Source of the DNA: Halopiger goleimassiliensis
GTDB taxonomy: Archaea > Halobacteriota > Halobacteria > Halobacteriales > Natrialbaceae
Assembly: GCF_000455345.1 (NCBI RefSeq)
Contig: NZ_HG315690.1
Coordinates: 943,742-1,007,741, forward strand
Direction of reading: 5' to 3'
DNA length: 64,000 bases
The stretch's first letter is position 1. The number at the start of each line of letters is the position of its first letter. Below the pieces are notes generated by a model. The model did no database searches. It saw only the letters and a list, made by a program, of their open reading frames with translations, and had not been told where the DNA came from. Positions 46,581 to 54,658 of this stretch are shown here, piece after piece. The translations under genes and the position numbers were made by a program.

Positions 46581-47117
46581 ATGCGCCGGATCTACGAGTC
46601 GGACGCGCTCGAGCGGGACGACGGCCCGTTCACGCCGAGCGAGAACGATCCGCGGTCGCGAGTGCAGACGGCCCGCTCGGTCGACTCGACGGCGCTCAGC
46701 CGGTGGCTCGTCCCGCAACGAGTGCGGTACCGGGCCATCTCCGTCGAGATTTCGACCCCCCAGACGTCGTACGCCGGAGGCGATCCGATCCCGTTCACCA
46801 TCACGATGTCGAACGCGTTGCCGGTGCCGGTCGTGCTCCGAACCGATTCGCCCGTGCGGTGGACCTGGGCGGTCGACGGGAAGACCGAGGCGTCGGAACG
46901 GTTGCGCTACGATCCGCCCGCGGAACCCGGCCAGTTCCGCTTCGATCGGGGGGAACGAAAACGGTTCAGACGACGGTGGGACGGGCTGTTTCGGGTATCG
47001 GACAGCGAGTGGGTGCCGGCCGAACCCGGCGACCACACGATCGGGGTTCGACTCAACGTCCCCGACGCCGCGGCGAAGGGACTCGCGGCCGAAACGACGG
47101 TCCGAATCCAGGAGTGA
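46581..47117 (+). CDS. Hypothetical protein with BsuPI-like beta domain
   Basis: 178 residues. The segment from about residue 55 on (ISVEISTPQTSYAGGDPIPFTITMSNALPVPV) followed by RTDSPVRWTWAVDG, RFDRGERKRFRRRWDG and PAEPGDHTIGVRLNV resembles the immunoglobulin-like BsuPI inhibitor fold (intracellular proteinase inhibitor), judged by strand pattern only. No signal peptide, so it is cytoplasmic. An upstream TATA-like element supports ATG 46581 with a leaderless transcript. Function unproven. Confidence 0.7.
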   Translation: MRRIYESDALERDDGPFTPSENDPRSRVQTARSVDSTALSRWLVPQRVRYRAISVEISTPQTSYAGGDPIPFTITMSNALPVPVVLRTDSPVRWTWAVDGKTEASERLRYDPPAEPGQFRFDRGERKRFRRRWDGLFRVSDSEWVPAEPGDHTIGVRLNVPDAAAKGLAAETTVRIQE

Positions 47118-47221
47118 CGACCTGATGGGAGACAACGGTGCTCCGATCGAAACCGCCGACGAAAAAGGGTCGGCGGCACGTCTGCAACCAGGAGAGGTGG
47201 GACCGACGAGTGCGTCGGGAG

Positions 47222-48373
47222 TTAGAACCCTTTCCCGAGCAGCTCGCGTGCGATGACGTTCTTCTGGATCTCGGTGGTGCCCTCGTAGATCTGGGTGATC
47301 TTGGCGTCGCGGTAGAACCGCTCGACGGGGAAGTCGTTGACGTAGCCGGAGCCGCCGTGGATCTGGACGGCCTCGTTGGCCGCGTCGACGGCGACGCGGG
47401 AGGCGTACTCCTTGGCCATCGAGGCCAGCTTGGTGATGTCCTCGCCCTGGTCGACGTGCCAGGCGGCCTTGTAGGTCAGGTTGCGCGCGGCCTCGGTCCG
47501 GGTGGCGATGTCGGCGAGTTTGTGCTGGATGGCCTGGAACTCGCTGATCGGCTGGCCGAACTGCTCGCGGTCCTGGGCGTACTCGAGCGCCTCGCGGGTG
47601 GCACCCTTCGCGATGCCGACGCCCTGGGCGGCGACGCCGACGCGGGTGGCGTCGAAGAACTGCATCTGCTGCATGAAGGCGGCGTCGCGGGTGCCGATGA
47701 GGTTCTCCTCGGGGACCCGAACGTCGTCGAAGATGAGTTCGGCGGTGTCGGACGCTCGAATGCCCATCTTGCCGGTAATCTTGTCGGCGCTGAAGCCGTC
47801 GCGGTCGGACTCGACGACGATCTGGCTGAAGCCGTTGTAGCGGCCCTCGGCGTCGGGGTTGGTCTTACAGAGGACGACGAAGAAGTCACCGACGCTGCCG
47901 TTGGTGATCCACATCTTGTTGCCGTTTACCACCCACTCGTCGCCGTCCTTCTCGGCCTTCGTCGAGACCGAGGAGACGTCGGAGCCGGTGTCGGGTTCGG
48001 AGATCGCCGCGCCGGAGATCTTCTCGCCGGTCGCGACCGGCTCGAGGAACCGTTCCTTCTGGTCTTCGGTCCCGAACTCCCGGATGGCTTCGGTCCCGAA
48101 CGAACAGGCCATGATCGACAGCGCGATGCCGGGGTCGTAGGAGAACAGTTCCTCGGCGATCAGCGCCGTCTCGAGCGTCGAGTAGCCCGCGCCGCCGTAC
48201 TCGACGGGGATCGACGCGCCGACAAGCCCCATGTCGGCGGCCTTGTCGACGATCTCGTGGGGGAACGTCTCCTCCTCGTCGTACTCCTCGGCTTCGGGAA
48301 CGATTTCGTTCTCGGCGAACCGCTGTACCTCTTCGCGGATCTGTTGCTGTTCTTCGGAGAGACCGAATTCCAT
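47222..48373 (-). CDS. Acyl-CoA dehydrogenase
   Basis: 383 residues. The N-terminal helical domain is followed by the FAD/acyl-CoA beta domain ([15 protein letters not shown] near residue 125 and [13 protein letters not shown] near 158) and the C-terminal domain with the catalytic glutamate in [17 protein letters not shown] near 362. This is a straight-chain or short-branched type and would carry out the first beta-oxidation step, passing electrons to ETF. It is divergent from the FadB-like fusion at 48489, only 115 bases apart, so both may be co-regulated. Confidence 0.95.
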   Translation of the reverse strand: MEFGLSEEQQQIREEVQRFAENEIVPEAEEYDEEETFPHEIVDKAADMGLVGASIPVEYGGAGYSTLETALIAEELFSYDPGIALSIMACSFGTEAIREFGTEDQKERFLEPVATGEKISGAAISEPDTGSDVSSVSTKAEKDGDEWVVNGNKMWITNGSVGDFFVVLCKTNPDAEGRYNGFSQIVVESDRDGFSADKITGKMGIRASDTAELIFDDVRVPEENLIGTRDAAFMQQMQFFDATRVGVAAQGVGIAKGATREALEYAQDREQFGQPISEFQAIQHKLADIATRTEAARNLTYKAAWHVDQGEDITKLASMAKEYASRVAVDAANEAVQIHGGSGYVNDFPVERFYRDAKITQIYEGTTEIQKNVIARELLGKGF

Positions 48374-48488
48374 GTGAGGTCATTTCAACCCCAGCGATAA
48401 AGTCCTTTGTAACCCGATGTAAACTGAAACCGAGTTTCCTCCCGCAGGGAGGGAAACGTTCAAACCGGTTCCCGACGCATGTTCGTCC

Positions 48489-50459
48489 ATGGGAGTCGAC
48501 AATATCAACACCATCGCAGTTCTCGGTGCAGGGAATATGGGCCACGGCATCGCGGAGGTCGCCGCGATCGCCGGCTACGACGTGAACATGCGGGACATCA
48601 AAGAGGAGTTCGTCGAAAACGGGTACGAGCAGATCGAGTGGTCGCTCGACAAACTCGCCGAGAAGGATCGGCTGAGCGAGGAGGAAGCCGAGGCCGCCTT
48701 GGAGCGCGTCACGCCGCTGGTCGACATGGAGGAAGCCTGTGGCGACGCCGACGTCGTCATCGAGGCCGTCCCCGAGCAGATGGAGATCAAGAAGGATGTC
48801 TACGGGGAACTCGAGGACGTCGCCGCCGACGACGCCATCTTCGCGACCAACACCTCGAGCCTCTCGATCACCGAACTCGCCGACGTGACGGAGCGCCCCG
48901 AGCGGTTCTGCGGGATGCACTTTTTCAACCCGCCGGTCCGGATGGACCTCGTCGAAGTGATCTCCGGCGCTGAAAGCGACGAGGAGACCCTCGAGACGAT
49001 CGAGGCCCTCGCCGAGGACTTCGGCAAGACGCCCGTCCGCGTCCACAAGGACTCGCCCGGCTTCATCGTCAACCGCATCCTCGTCCCGCTGATGAACGAG
49101 GCCTGCTGGCTCGTCAGCGAGGACGAGGCGACCATCGAGGAGGTCGACTCCACCACCAAGTACGGGATGGGCCTGCCGATGGGTTCGTTCGAACTCGCCG
49201 ATCTGACCGGGATCGACGTCGGCTTCCACGTCCTCGAGTACATGAACGAGGTGCTGGGCGATGCCTACGAGCCGAGTCCGCTGTTCGAGTCGAAAGTCGA
49301 GAACGAGGAACTCGGCAAGAAGACCGGCAAGGGCTTCTACGACTACGAGGACGGCGAGGGCGTCGACATCCCGACCGACCAGCAGTCCGACCTCGTCGAG
49401 CGACGCCTGCTGGCGACGATGGCCAACGAGGCCGCGAAGCTGATCGGGAACGACGTCGCGCCGCCGGAGTCGATCGACGAGGCAACGCAGTTAGGCGCGG
49501 GCTTCCCCGAAGGCCCCGTCACGCTGGTCGACGACTACGGCCTCGAGACGCTGCTGGAGACGCTCGAGAAAGCCTACGAGGAGACCGGCCACGAGCGCTA
49601 CGCTCCCGCCGACTACCTCGAGGAACGCGCCGCCGAAGGCGGCTTCTACGAACAGGAGACCGAAGAGGGCGTCTCCTTCGAGGTCATCCGCATCGAGTAC
49701 CCCGAGGAGTACGTCGCCCACGTCGTCATCGACCGCCCGCACCGGATGAACACGATCAGCGACCAGGTGCTCGAGGAGCTCTCGGAGGTGATCGACCTGC
49801 TCGAGGAGGACGACGAGGTGCGCGCGATCCTCGTCACCGGCGAGGGCGACCGCGCGTTCTCCGCGGGTGCCGACGTCCAGAGCATGGCCGGCAGCGGTGC
49901 CGACCCCCTCGAGGGCCAGGAACTCTCGCGGCTCGGCCAGCAGACGTTCGGCAAACTCGAGGCCTGTGATATGCCCGTCGTGGCCGGCATCGACGGCTAC
50001 TGTCTCGGCGGCGGGATGGAGCTGGCGACCTGTGCCGACCTCCGCGTCGCGACCGACCGCTCCGAGTTCGGCCAGCCCGAACTCGATCTGGGCCTCATTC
50101 CGGGCTGGGGCGGCACCCAGCGACTCAAACACGTCGTCGGCGAGGGCCGCGCGAAGGAGATCATCCTCACCGCCGAGCGCTTCGACGCCGAGACGATGGC
50201 CGACTACGGTTTCGTCAACGAGGTCGTCGACACGGACGAGTTCGAAGAACGTGCCCTCGAACTGACGGCCGACCTCGCCGGCGGCCCGCCGATCGCCCAG
50301 AAGTTCACCAAGCGCGCCTTCCTCGCCGGCCGCGACGACACGGAGTCCGGTCTCGAGTACGAGGCCTCCGCGTTCGGCCACCTGATGGCGACCGACGACC
50401 TCATGGAGGGTATCACGGCCTTCATGGGGGACGGTGAGCCGAACTTCGAAGGGAAGTGA
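48489..50459 (+). CDS. 3-hydroxyacyl-CoA dehydrogenase/enoyl-CoA hydratase fusion (archaeal FadB-like)
   Basis: 656 residues. Residues 1-290 form the NAD-binding hydroxyacyl-CoA dehydrogenase (AVLGAGNMGHGIAEV near 10; HFFNPPVRM near 142); 295-390 its C-terminal domain; 400-656 an enoyl-CoA hydratase. Hydratase residues are conserved: the oxyanion loop CLGGGMELATC with Glu and GQPELDLGLIPGWGG with Glu. This HCDH-then-hydratase order is the archaeal form, opposite to bacterial FadB. It performs steps 2 and 3 of beta-oxidation. The 3' end is partly duplicated downstream (see the repeat at 50434). Confidence 0.95.
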   Translation: MGVDNINTIAVLGAGNMGHGIAEVAAIAGYDVNMRDIKEEFVENGYEQIEWSLDKLAEKDRLSEEEAEAALERVTPLVDMEEACGDADVVIEAVPEQMEIKKDVYGELEDVAADDAIFATNTSSLSITELADVTERPERFCGMHFFNPPVRMDLVEVISGAESDEETLETIEALAEDFGKTPVRVHKDSPGFIVNRILVPLMNEACWLVSEDEATIEEVDSTTKYGMGLPMGSFELADLTGIDVGFHVLEYMNEVLGDAYEPSPLFESKVENEELGKKTGKGFYDYEDGEGVDIPTDQQSDLVERRLLATMANEAAKLIGNDVAPPESIDEATQLGAGFPEGPVTLVDDYGLETLLETLEKAYEETGHERYAPADYLEERAAEGGFYEQETEEGVSFEVIRIEYPEEYVAHVVIDRPHRMNTISDQVLEELSEVIDLLEEDDEVRAILVTGEGDRAFSAGADVQSMAGSGADPLEGQELSRLGQQTFGKLEACDMPVVAGIDGYCLGGGMELATCADLRVATDRSEFGQPELDLGLIPGWGGTQRLKHVVGEGRAKEIILTAERFDAETMADYGFVNEVVDTDEFEERALELTADLAGGPPIAQKFTKRAFLAGRDDTESGLEYEASAFGHLMATDDLMEGITAFMGDGEPNFEGK

Positions 50460-50524
50460 GGCGAACGTCGAACGGCTCGCGATGCGAGCCGTTCGGAAGT
50501 GAGCCGGAGTTCGAAGGGAAGTAA
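50434..50524. repeat. Duplicated gene end flanking a perfect 12-bp hairpin
   Basis: The last 26 bases of the FadB-like gene (50434-50459) recur at 50499-50524 with 23 of 26 matches, each ending in a stop codon (reading EPNFEGK-stop and EPEFEGK-stop). Between them lies a perfect inverted repeat, 50469-50480 (CGAACGGCTCGC) and 50484-50495 (GCGAGCCGTTCG), with a 3-base loop. It could act as a terminator and looks like an inserted element. Confidence 0.75.
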
Positions 50525-50703
50525 CGCTCGAGGGCGACCGTCGCCACGACGCAGCGATTTCAGTTCGGCGTCGGGGACGACACTGTGAGCGTTCACCCAT
50601 GACGACCACGAACCGACGGCGACGACGTTCGTAACCTGTTATTTTTCGAAAGTCCCGATTTCGCGTTCGTATCGGACGACCAGAACCGAAGTCGTTATGG
50701 TCG

Positions 50704-50719
50704 TTTAGGCGAGCCTAAA
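50704..50719. promoter_or_regulatory. Iron-repressor-type palindrome (DtxR/SirR/Idr family)
   Basis: TTTAGGCGAGCCTAAA: 7-base arms TTTAGGC and GCCTAAA around GA. This matches the TTAGGC-type operator of DtxR-family iron repressors. It sits between a TATA-like GTTATGG (50693-50699) and ATG 50724, covering the expected transcription start, the right place to repress. Confidence 0.75.
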
Positions 50720-50723
50720 ATAC

Positions 50724-50870
50724 ATGGCAACGATTCAACCGAAACGGCGACGGCCGACGCGGCGAGCGTCCGCCTCGAGACGAGCGGCGACTGGCGGATC
50801 GCTCGCGTTCGGTACCGGCCTGACGGCAGAAGTGGCCGCGGAACCGGCCGACGGAACGGAGGCGAACTGA
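50724..50870 (+). CDS. Short ORF in the iron-regulated transcript, possibly degenerate
   Basis: 48 residues beginning MATIQPKRRRPTRRASA and ending AEPADGTEAN. The Arg-rich first half is unlike haloarchaeal proteins, whereas another frame over about 50730-50810 reads NDSTETATADAASVRLETSG-DWRIARVRYRPD with much better codon use. The two could be one small protein broken by compensating shifts. The start is supported by a TATA-like element 27 bases upstream and the iron-type palindrome. Three bases separate it from the flavoprotein ATG. Confidence 0.35.
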   Translation: MATIQPKRRRPTRRASASRRAATGGSLAFGTGLTAEVAAEPADGTEAN

Positions 50871-50873
50871 GCG

Positions 50874-51800
50874 ATGTCGAGCGTCGATTCGGATGCGATC
50901 GATTACGACGTCGTCGTCGTCGGCGGCGGTCCAGCCGGCGCGGCGGCCGCGGTGTTCACGGCCCGGTACGGCCTCGAGACGGTCGTCTTCGACCGCGGCA
51001 ACGCCGCCCTCGCACGTTGTGCGTTCCTCGAGAACTACCTGGGGTTCCCGGCCGGCATCGACATCGACACCTACTACGCGCTGGCCCACGCCCACGTCGA
51101 GGAAAACGGGGGCGAACTCGTTCCGGAGACGGTTACCACCGTCGACCGCCGCGACGCGGAGACGTTCGTCGTCGAAACCCAGGACGGCACCACCGTCACG
51201 ACCGACTACGTGATCGCGGCCGCGTGGTACGACGGCGAGTTCCTGCGGCCGCTCGACGGCGACGCGATGTTCACCGAACACGAACACGGCGAGGACACCT
51301 ACGAAGGGTTCGATCCGGAGTACGCCGACGAGACCGGTCGAACGCCGGTCGACGGCCTGTACGTCGCCTCGCCGGCCGGTCGCCGCAGCGCTCAGGCCAT
51401 CGTCGCGGCCGGCCACGGTGCCCACGTCGCCAGAAGCCTCCTCGAGGACCATCGACTCGAGCGCGACTATCCCGAGGGTGTCGCTACCCGTTACGACTGG
51501 CTCCGACGGGACGCGGAGTTCGCGGGCGAGTGGGCCGACCGCGACCGCTGGCGCGAGTGGTTCGAGGAACAGGCTCCGTCCGACCACGACGTCCCGGAGG
51601 ATCGGTTCCGCGACCGACAGGAACGGTACGTCGAGGACGTGTTCGACCGTCGGCTGACGGAGGACGAAGCCGAGACCCGCGCCCGAGAGGGGATCGGTCG
51701 GCTGGTCGACGTCATCGGTACCGATCGAGTCCTCGATGCGATCGACGACGAAACCCTCCAGGAGTACCTGCAGGCCAGTGCCTCGGACGACGGCCGGTAA
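50874..51800 (+). CDS. FAD-dependent NAD(P)/thioredoxin-reductase-like oxidoreductase, putatively iron-regulated
   Basis: 308 residues. A Rossmann FAD motif GGGPAG occurs at residues 17-22 with a VFDRG second-strand end. The first 200 residues resemble the thioredoxin-reductase-like family; a single cysteine (Cys49, ALARCAFLENYLGFP) replaces the CxxC redox pair. The segment EDTYEGFDPEYADETGRTPVDGLYVA near 140-165 and an Arg/Asp-rich helical tail from about 185 are distinctive. It follows the iron-type palindrome and may function in iron or siderophore-related redox chemistry. Function unknown. Confidence 0.82.
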   Translation: MSSVDSDAIDYDVVVVGGGPAGAAAAVFTARYGLETVVFDRGNAALARCAFLENYLGFPAGIDIDTYYALAHAHVEENGGELVPETVTTVDRRDAETFVVETQDGTTVTTDYVIAAAWYDGEFLRPLDGDAMFTEHEHGEDTYEGFDPEYADETGRTPVDGLYVASPAGRRSAQAIVAAGHGAHVARSLLEDHRLERDYPEGVATRYDWLRRDAEFAGEWADRDRWREWFEEQAPSDHDVPEDRFRDRQERYVEDVFDRRLTEDEAETRAREGIGRLVDVIGTDRVLDAIDDETLQEYLQASASDDGR

Positions 51801-51969
51801 CGCAACGGTCTCACGGGCAGGTCGGCCACCGAACACGGCCGTCGGTCGCGTCGACCCCGCGACAGAGCGGCCGAACAGGGCAGTTATCGAACTAAAACCA
51901 ATCGAACAGTGATAAGATACGATACATTTGGTCGCGAGCTTTAAGAGCCAGAGGGACGATGACTGACGC

Positions 51970-52011
51970 GTGGCTGAAATGACGGAGCGAACGGAGGGGG
52001 ATCTTCGATGA
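51970..52011 (+). CDS. Possible 13-residue leader ORF overlapping the response-regulator start
   Basis: GTG 51970 (or ATG 51979) opens a frame ending MTERTEGDLR-stop, whose TGA at 52009-52011 overlaps the ATG of the response regulator. A TATA-like CTTTAAGA at 51939-51946 would start transcription about at 51970, so this ORF would be leaderless. The run GGAGGGGG just before the response-regulator ATG is a strong ribosome-binding site. It could be a translational-coupling leader or chance. Confidence 0.3.
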   Translation: MAEMTERTEGDLR

Positions 52012-52580
52012 GCGGTGAGTTGGAGGTGCTCGTCGTCGACGACGAGGCCCGTCTCGCCGACCTGTTCGCAGCCTGGCTCGAAACCGAGTGGGCCGTCGAG
52101 ACGGCCTACGACGGCGAGGAAGCCCTCGAGAAGGCAACCGAGAGCGTCGACGTCGTGCTGCTGGACCGCCGGATGCCCGGTCTGTCGGGCGACGAGGTGC
52201 TCGAGGAACTCCGAGCGGAGGGCTACGACTGCCGGGTCGTCATGGTGACGGCAGTCGATCCGGACTTCGACATCATCGAGATGGGGTTCGACGACTACCT
52301 CGTCAAACCCGTCTCGAAGGACGAGTTGCTGGAGATGGTCGAGGAGGTCTCCGAGCGCTCGGCGTACGAATCCGAGATTCAGGAGTACTACGCGCTCGTC
52401 TCCAAGAAGGCCCTGCTCGAGTCCGAGAAGGCCGAACGCGAACTCGCGACCAACGAGGAGTATCAACAGTTGTGTGACCGGGTCGTCGACCTCGAAGAAC
52501 GCGTCGACGACGCCGTCTCGGGTATGGAGTCACACGAGGACTTCGTCGGCGCGTTCCAGGACCTGCAGTCGGAGAACTAA
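52008..52580 (+). CDS. Response regulator with HalX domain
   Basis: 190 residues. An N-terminal receiver domain has Asp10-Asp12 (VVDDE), phospho-acceptor Asp53 (LLDRRMPG), a Thr in VTAVD and Lys in LVKPVS. Residues 125-190 are a helical HalX-type module (ESEIQEYYALVSKKALLESEKAERELA), a haloarchaeal output or dimerisation domain of unknown action. It overlaps by 4 bases at its end with the convergent sensor kinase at 52577, so the pair probably works together. The promoter region is A/T-rich between 51897 and 51945. Confidence 0.92.
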   Translation: MSGELEVLVVDDEARLADLFAAWLETEWAVETAYDGEEALEKATESVDVVLLDRRMPGLSGDEVLEELRAEGYDCRVVMVTAVDPDFDIIEMGFDDYLVKPVSKDELLEMVEEVSERSAYESEIQEYYALVSKKALLESEKAERELATNEEYQQLCDRVVDLEERVDDAVSGMESHEDFVGAFQDLQSEN

Positions 52581-54523
52581 TCGTCGAAGGCGAACTCGAA
52601 CCGGGCCCCTCCGTTCTCACTTTCGGTCGCGGTGATCGTCCATCCGTGTCCCGTAGCGACTTCGCTGACGATCCAGAGCCCGATGCCGAGGCCGTCCGAA
52701 CCGGTCGAGACGGACGGATCGAACAGGTCGTCGCGAACGTCCGGCGGGAGGCCGTCGCCGTCGTCGGCGACGTAGAAGCCGCGTCGGCCGTCCTCGAACG
52801 GGCCGACACGGATGACGTCCGCGTCGCCGTGTTCCATCGCGTTCCTGAAGAGGTTCTCGAACAGCCGTAACAGACTCGAGCGGTCGCCCTCGAAGCCGAC
52901 GGAGCCGTCGACCGAGAGCGACGCCTCCTCGGTCGCGACGTGGTCCCAGGCCTCGTCCGCGATCGACTCGAGGTCGAGGGGCTCCACGTCGGTGGTCCAG
53001 TCGCCGTCGCGGGCGATGGTGAGGACGTTGTCGACGATCGACTCCATCCGGTCGAGGCCGCCACGCACCTCCGGGACGTGTTCGATCGAGCCGGTCTGCT
53101 CGATCAAATCGAGATAGCCCTGGGCCACGCTAAGCGGGTTCCGGAGGTCGTGACTGACGATGCTGGCGAACGCGTCGAGTCGCTCGTTGCGCTCGCGCAG
53201 CTGGCGCTCGTTGCGCTTTCGCTCGGTGATGTCCCGGATGACGCCGACCGAGCCGTGGAAGAGCCCCCGGTGGACGAGGATGGCGATCTGGGCCTCGGTC
53301 GGCACCCGCTGGCCGGATTTGGTCTCGAGCGTCATCTCGACGGTGTCGGTCGCCGCGTCGCGATCGAGCAACGACCGGATCGTCGACCGGGCGGCGTCGA
53401 TGTCGTCTTCGTCGAACAGGATGGAGGCGTGTTCGCCGAGCAGCGCCTCGCGCTCGTAGCCGGTCATCTCGACGAGGGCGTCGTTGACCGTCGTGAAGTG
53501 GCCCTGGTCGTCGAGGACGTACATGCCGTCGCCGGCCGTCTGCACGAGTCGTTCGTATCGCTGGCGTGCCCGCTCTTGCTGGTCGAGACGGCCGTGGACG
53601 GCGATCGTCTCGAGGACGGCCGAAACGGCGTCGGCGAGCGAGCGGATCGCCCGCTCGTCGGCGTCCGACAGCGCCTCGTCCGCGTAGATCATCAACACGC
53701 CGTAGACCCGCTCGGAGGACGCAAGCGGTACGACGGTCGTCGACGCGACGCCACGCTCCCGTGCCGTCGCACCGAGGGGCGCGTCTCCGAGCGCCTCGGT
53801 GGCCGTCCGGGGCTCGGTGGTCTCGATCGCCTCGTCCAACAGCGGATACGTCCCGTCGCCGACGGAGAAGGTGCGCCCGAGCGGCCACGACGTCGCGTCG
53901 GGGTCCGTGAGCCACGGAACGATCTCGCGCTCGCCGCGGTCGTACTCGCCGATCCAGGCGAAGGCGATCCCCTCGAGTGCGGTCCACTCCTCGCGAACGA
54001 TCCGTTCGACGATCCCCGGCGAGCGAACGTCCAGCAGCCGGCATCTGACCGCACCCAGTGCCGCCGCCAGTTCCTCGGGGAGATCGGGGTCCTGGACCGT
54101 GGGGCCGTCCCGGGACGAAGGCGACGCGTCGTCCGAAGCCGTCGACGAGGCCTCGAGCGGGGGATCAGCGTCCGCCTCGAGACGCGTCCGAAGCAGCGTC
54201 GCCAGCCGATCGGTCGCGTCGTCGCGGCCCGTATCCGACCCGGTCACGACCTCGCTGACGACGGCGTCGTCGCCGCTGCCCCAGTGAACGAACGTCGGAC
54301 TCCCGGGGGCGTGCGTTTCCACTGCCCCGACGACGGACGGGACGTCCGAGACGGTCGCTGCGTCGACGACGACCGCGTCGATCGACTCCTCCTGCAGACG
54401 GGACACGGCGTGAGGTGCTCGTTGAGCGATGACGACGTTGACCGGGGCACCCGTCAACGAGAGCGTGACGGCGGCCCGCGTCGTCCGATCACCACTCACA
54501 CAGAGCACGCGTGAACGAGTCAT
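52577..54523 (-). CDS. Cytoplasmic sensor histidine kinase with pseudo-receiver, GAF and PAS domains
   Basis: 648 residues. Order: a receiver-like domain at 1-100 (MTRSRVLCVSGDRTTRAAVTL, DAVVVDAATV), a linker, GAF at about 155-310, PAS at about 325-430 (VQTAGDGMYVLDDQGHFTTVN), the HisKA helix with His near 458 (IVSHDLRNPLSVAQG) and a HATPase domain (LFRNAMEHGDADVI, DDGDGLP, GLGIGLWI). No membrane helix, so it senses an internal signal such as a small molecule or redox. ATG 54523 is chosen; the frame runs to 54583. Convergent with the HalX response regulator. Confidence 0.92.
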   Translation of the reverse strand: MTRSRVLCVSGDRTTRAAVTLSLTGAPVNVVIAQRAPHAVSRLQEESIDAVVVDAATVSDVPSVVGAVETHAPGSPTFVHWGSGDDAVVSEVVTGSDTGRDDATDRLATLLRTRLEADADPPLEASSTASDDASPSSRDGPTVQDPDLPEELAAALGAVRCRLLDVRSPGIVERIVREEWTALEGIAFAWIGEYDRGEREIVPWLTDPDATSWPLGRTFSVGDGTYPLLDEAIETTEPRTATEALGDAPLGATARERGVASTTVVPLASSERVYGVLMIYADEALSDADERAIRSLADAVSAVLETIAVHGRLDQQERARQRYERLVQTAGDGMYVLDDQGHFTTVNDALVEMTGYEREALLGEHASILFDEDDIDAARSTIRSLLDRDAATDTVEMTLETKSGQRVPTEAQIAILVHRGLFHGSVGVIRDITERKRNERQLRERNERLDAFASIVSHDLRNPLSVAQGYLDLIEQTGSIEHVPEVRGGLDRMESIVDNVLTIARDGDWTTDVEPLDLESIADEAWDHVATEEASLSVDGSVGFEGDRSSLLRLFENLFRNAMEHGDADVIRVGPFEDGRRGFYVADDGDGLPPDVRDDLFDPSVSTGSDGLGIGLWIVSEVATGHGWTITATESENGGARFEFAFDD

Positions 54524-54658
54524 CTGAGATAGCTGGTTGCTACGGTGGGCGGTAACGCCTCTTCTGTTTGGCAGGGGGAACAATCGTTCTTTCGGCAGGA
54601 AACCGGGAAAACGGAATTTGCGTTCACTTCCGTGGTTTCGCGTCAGTCGGCGCGAACC

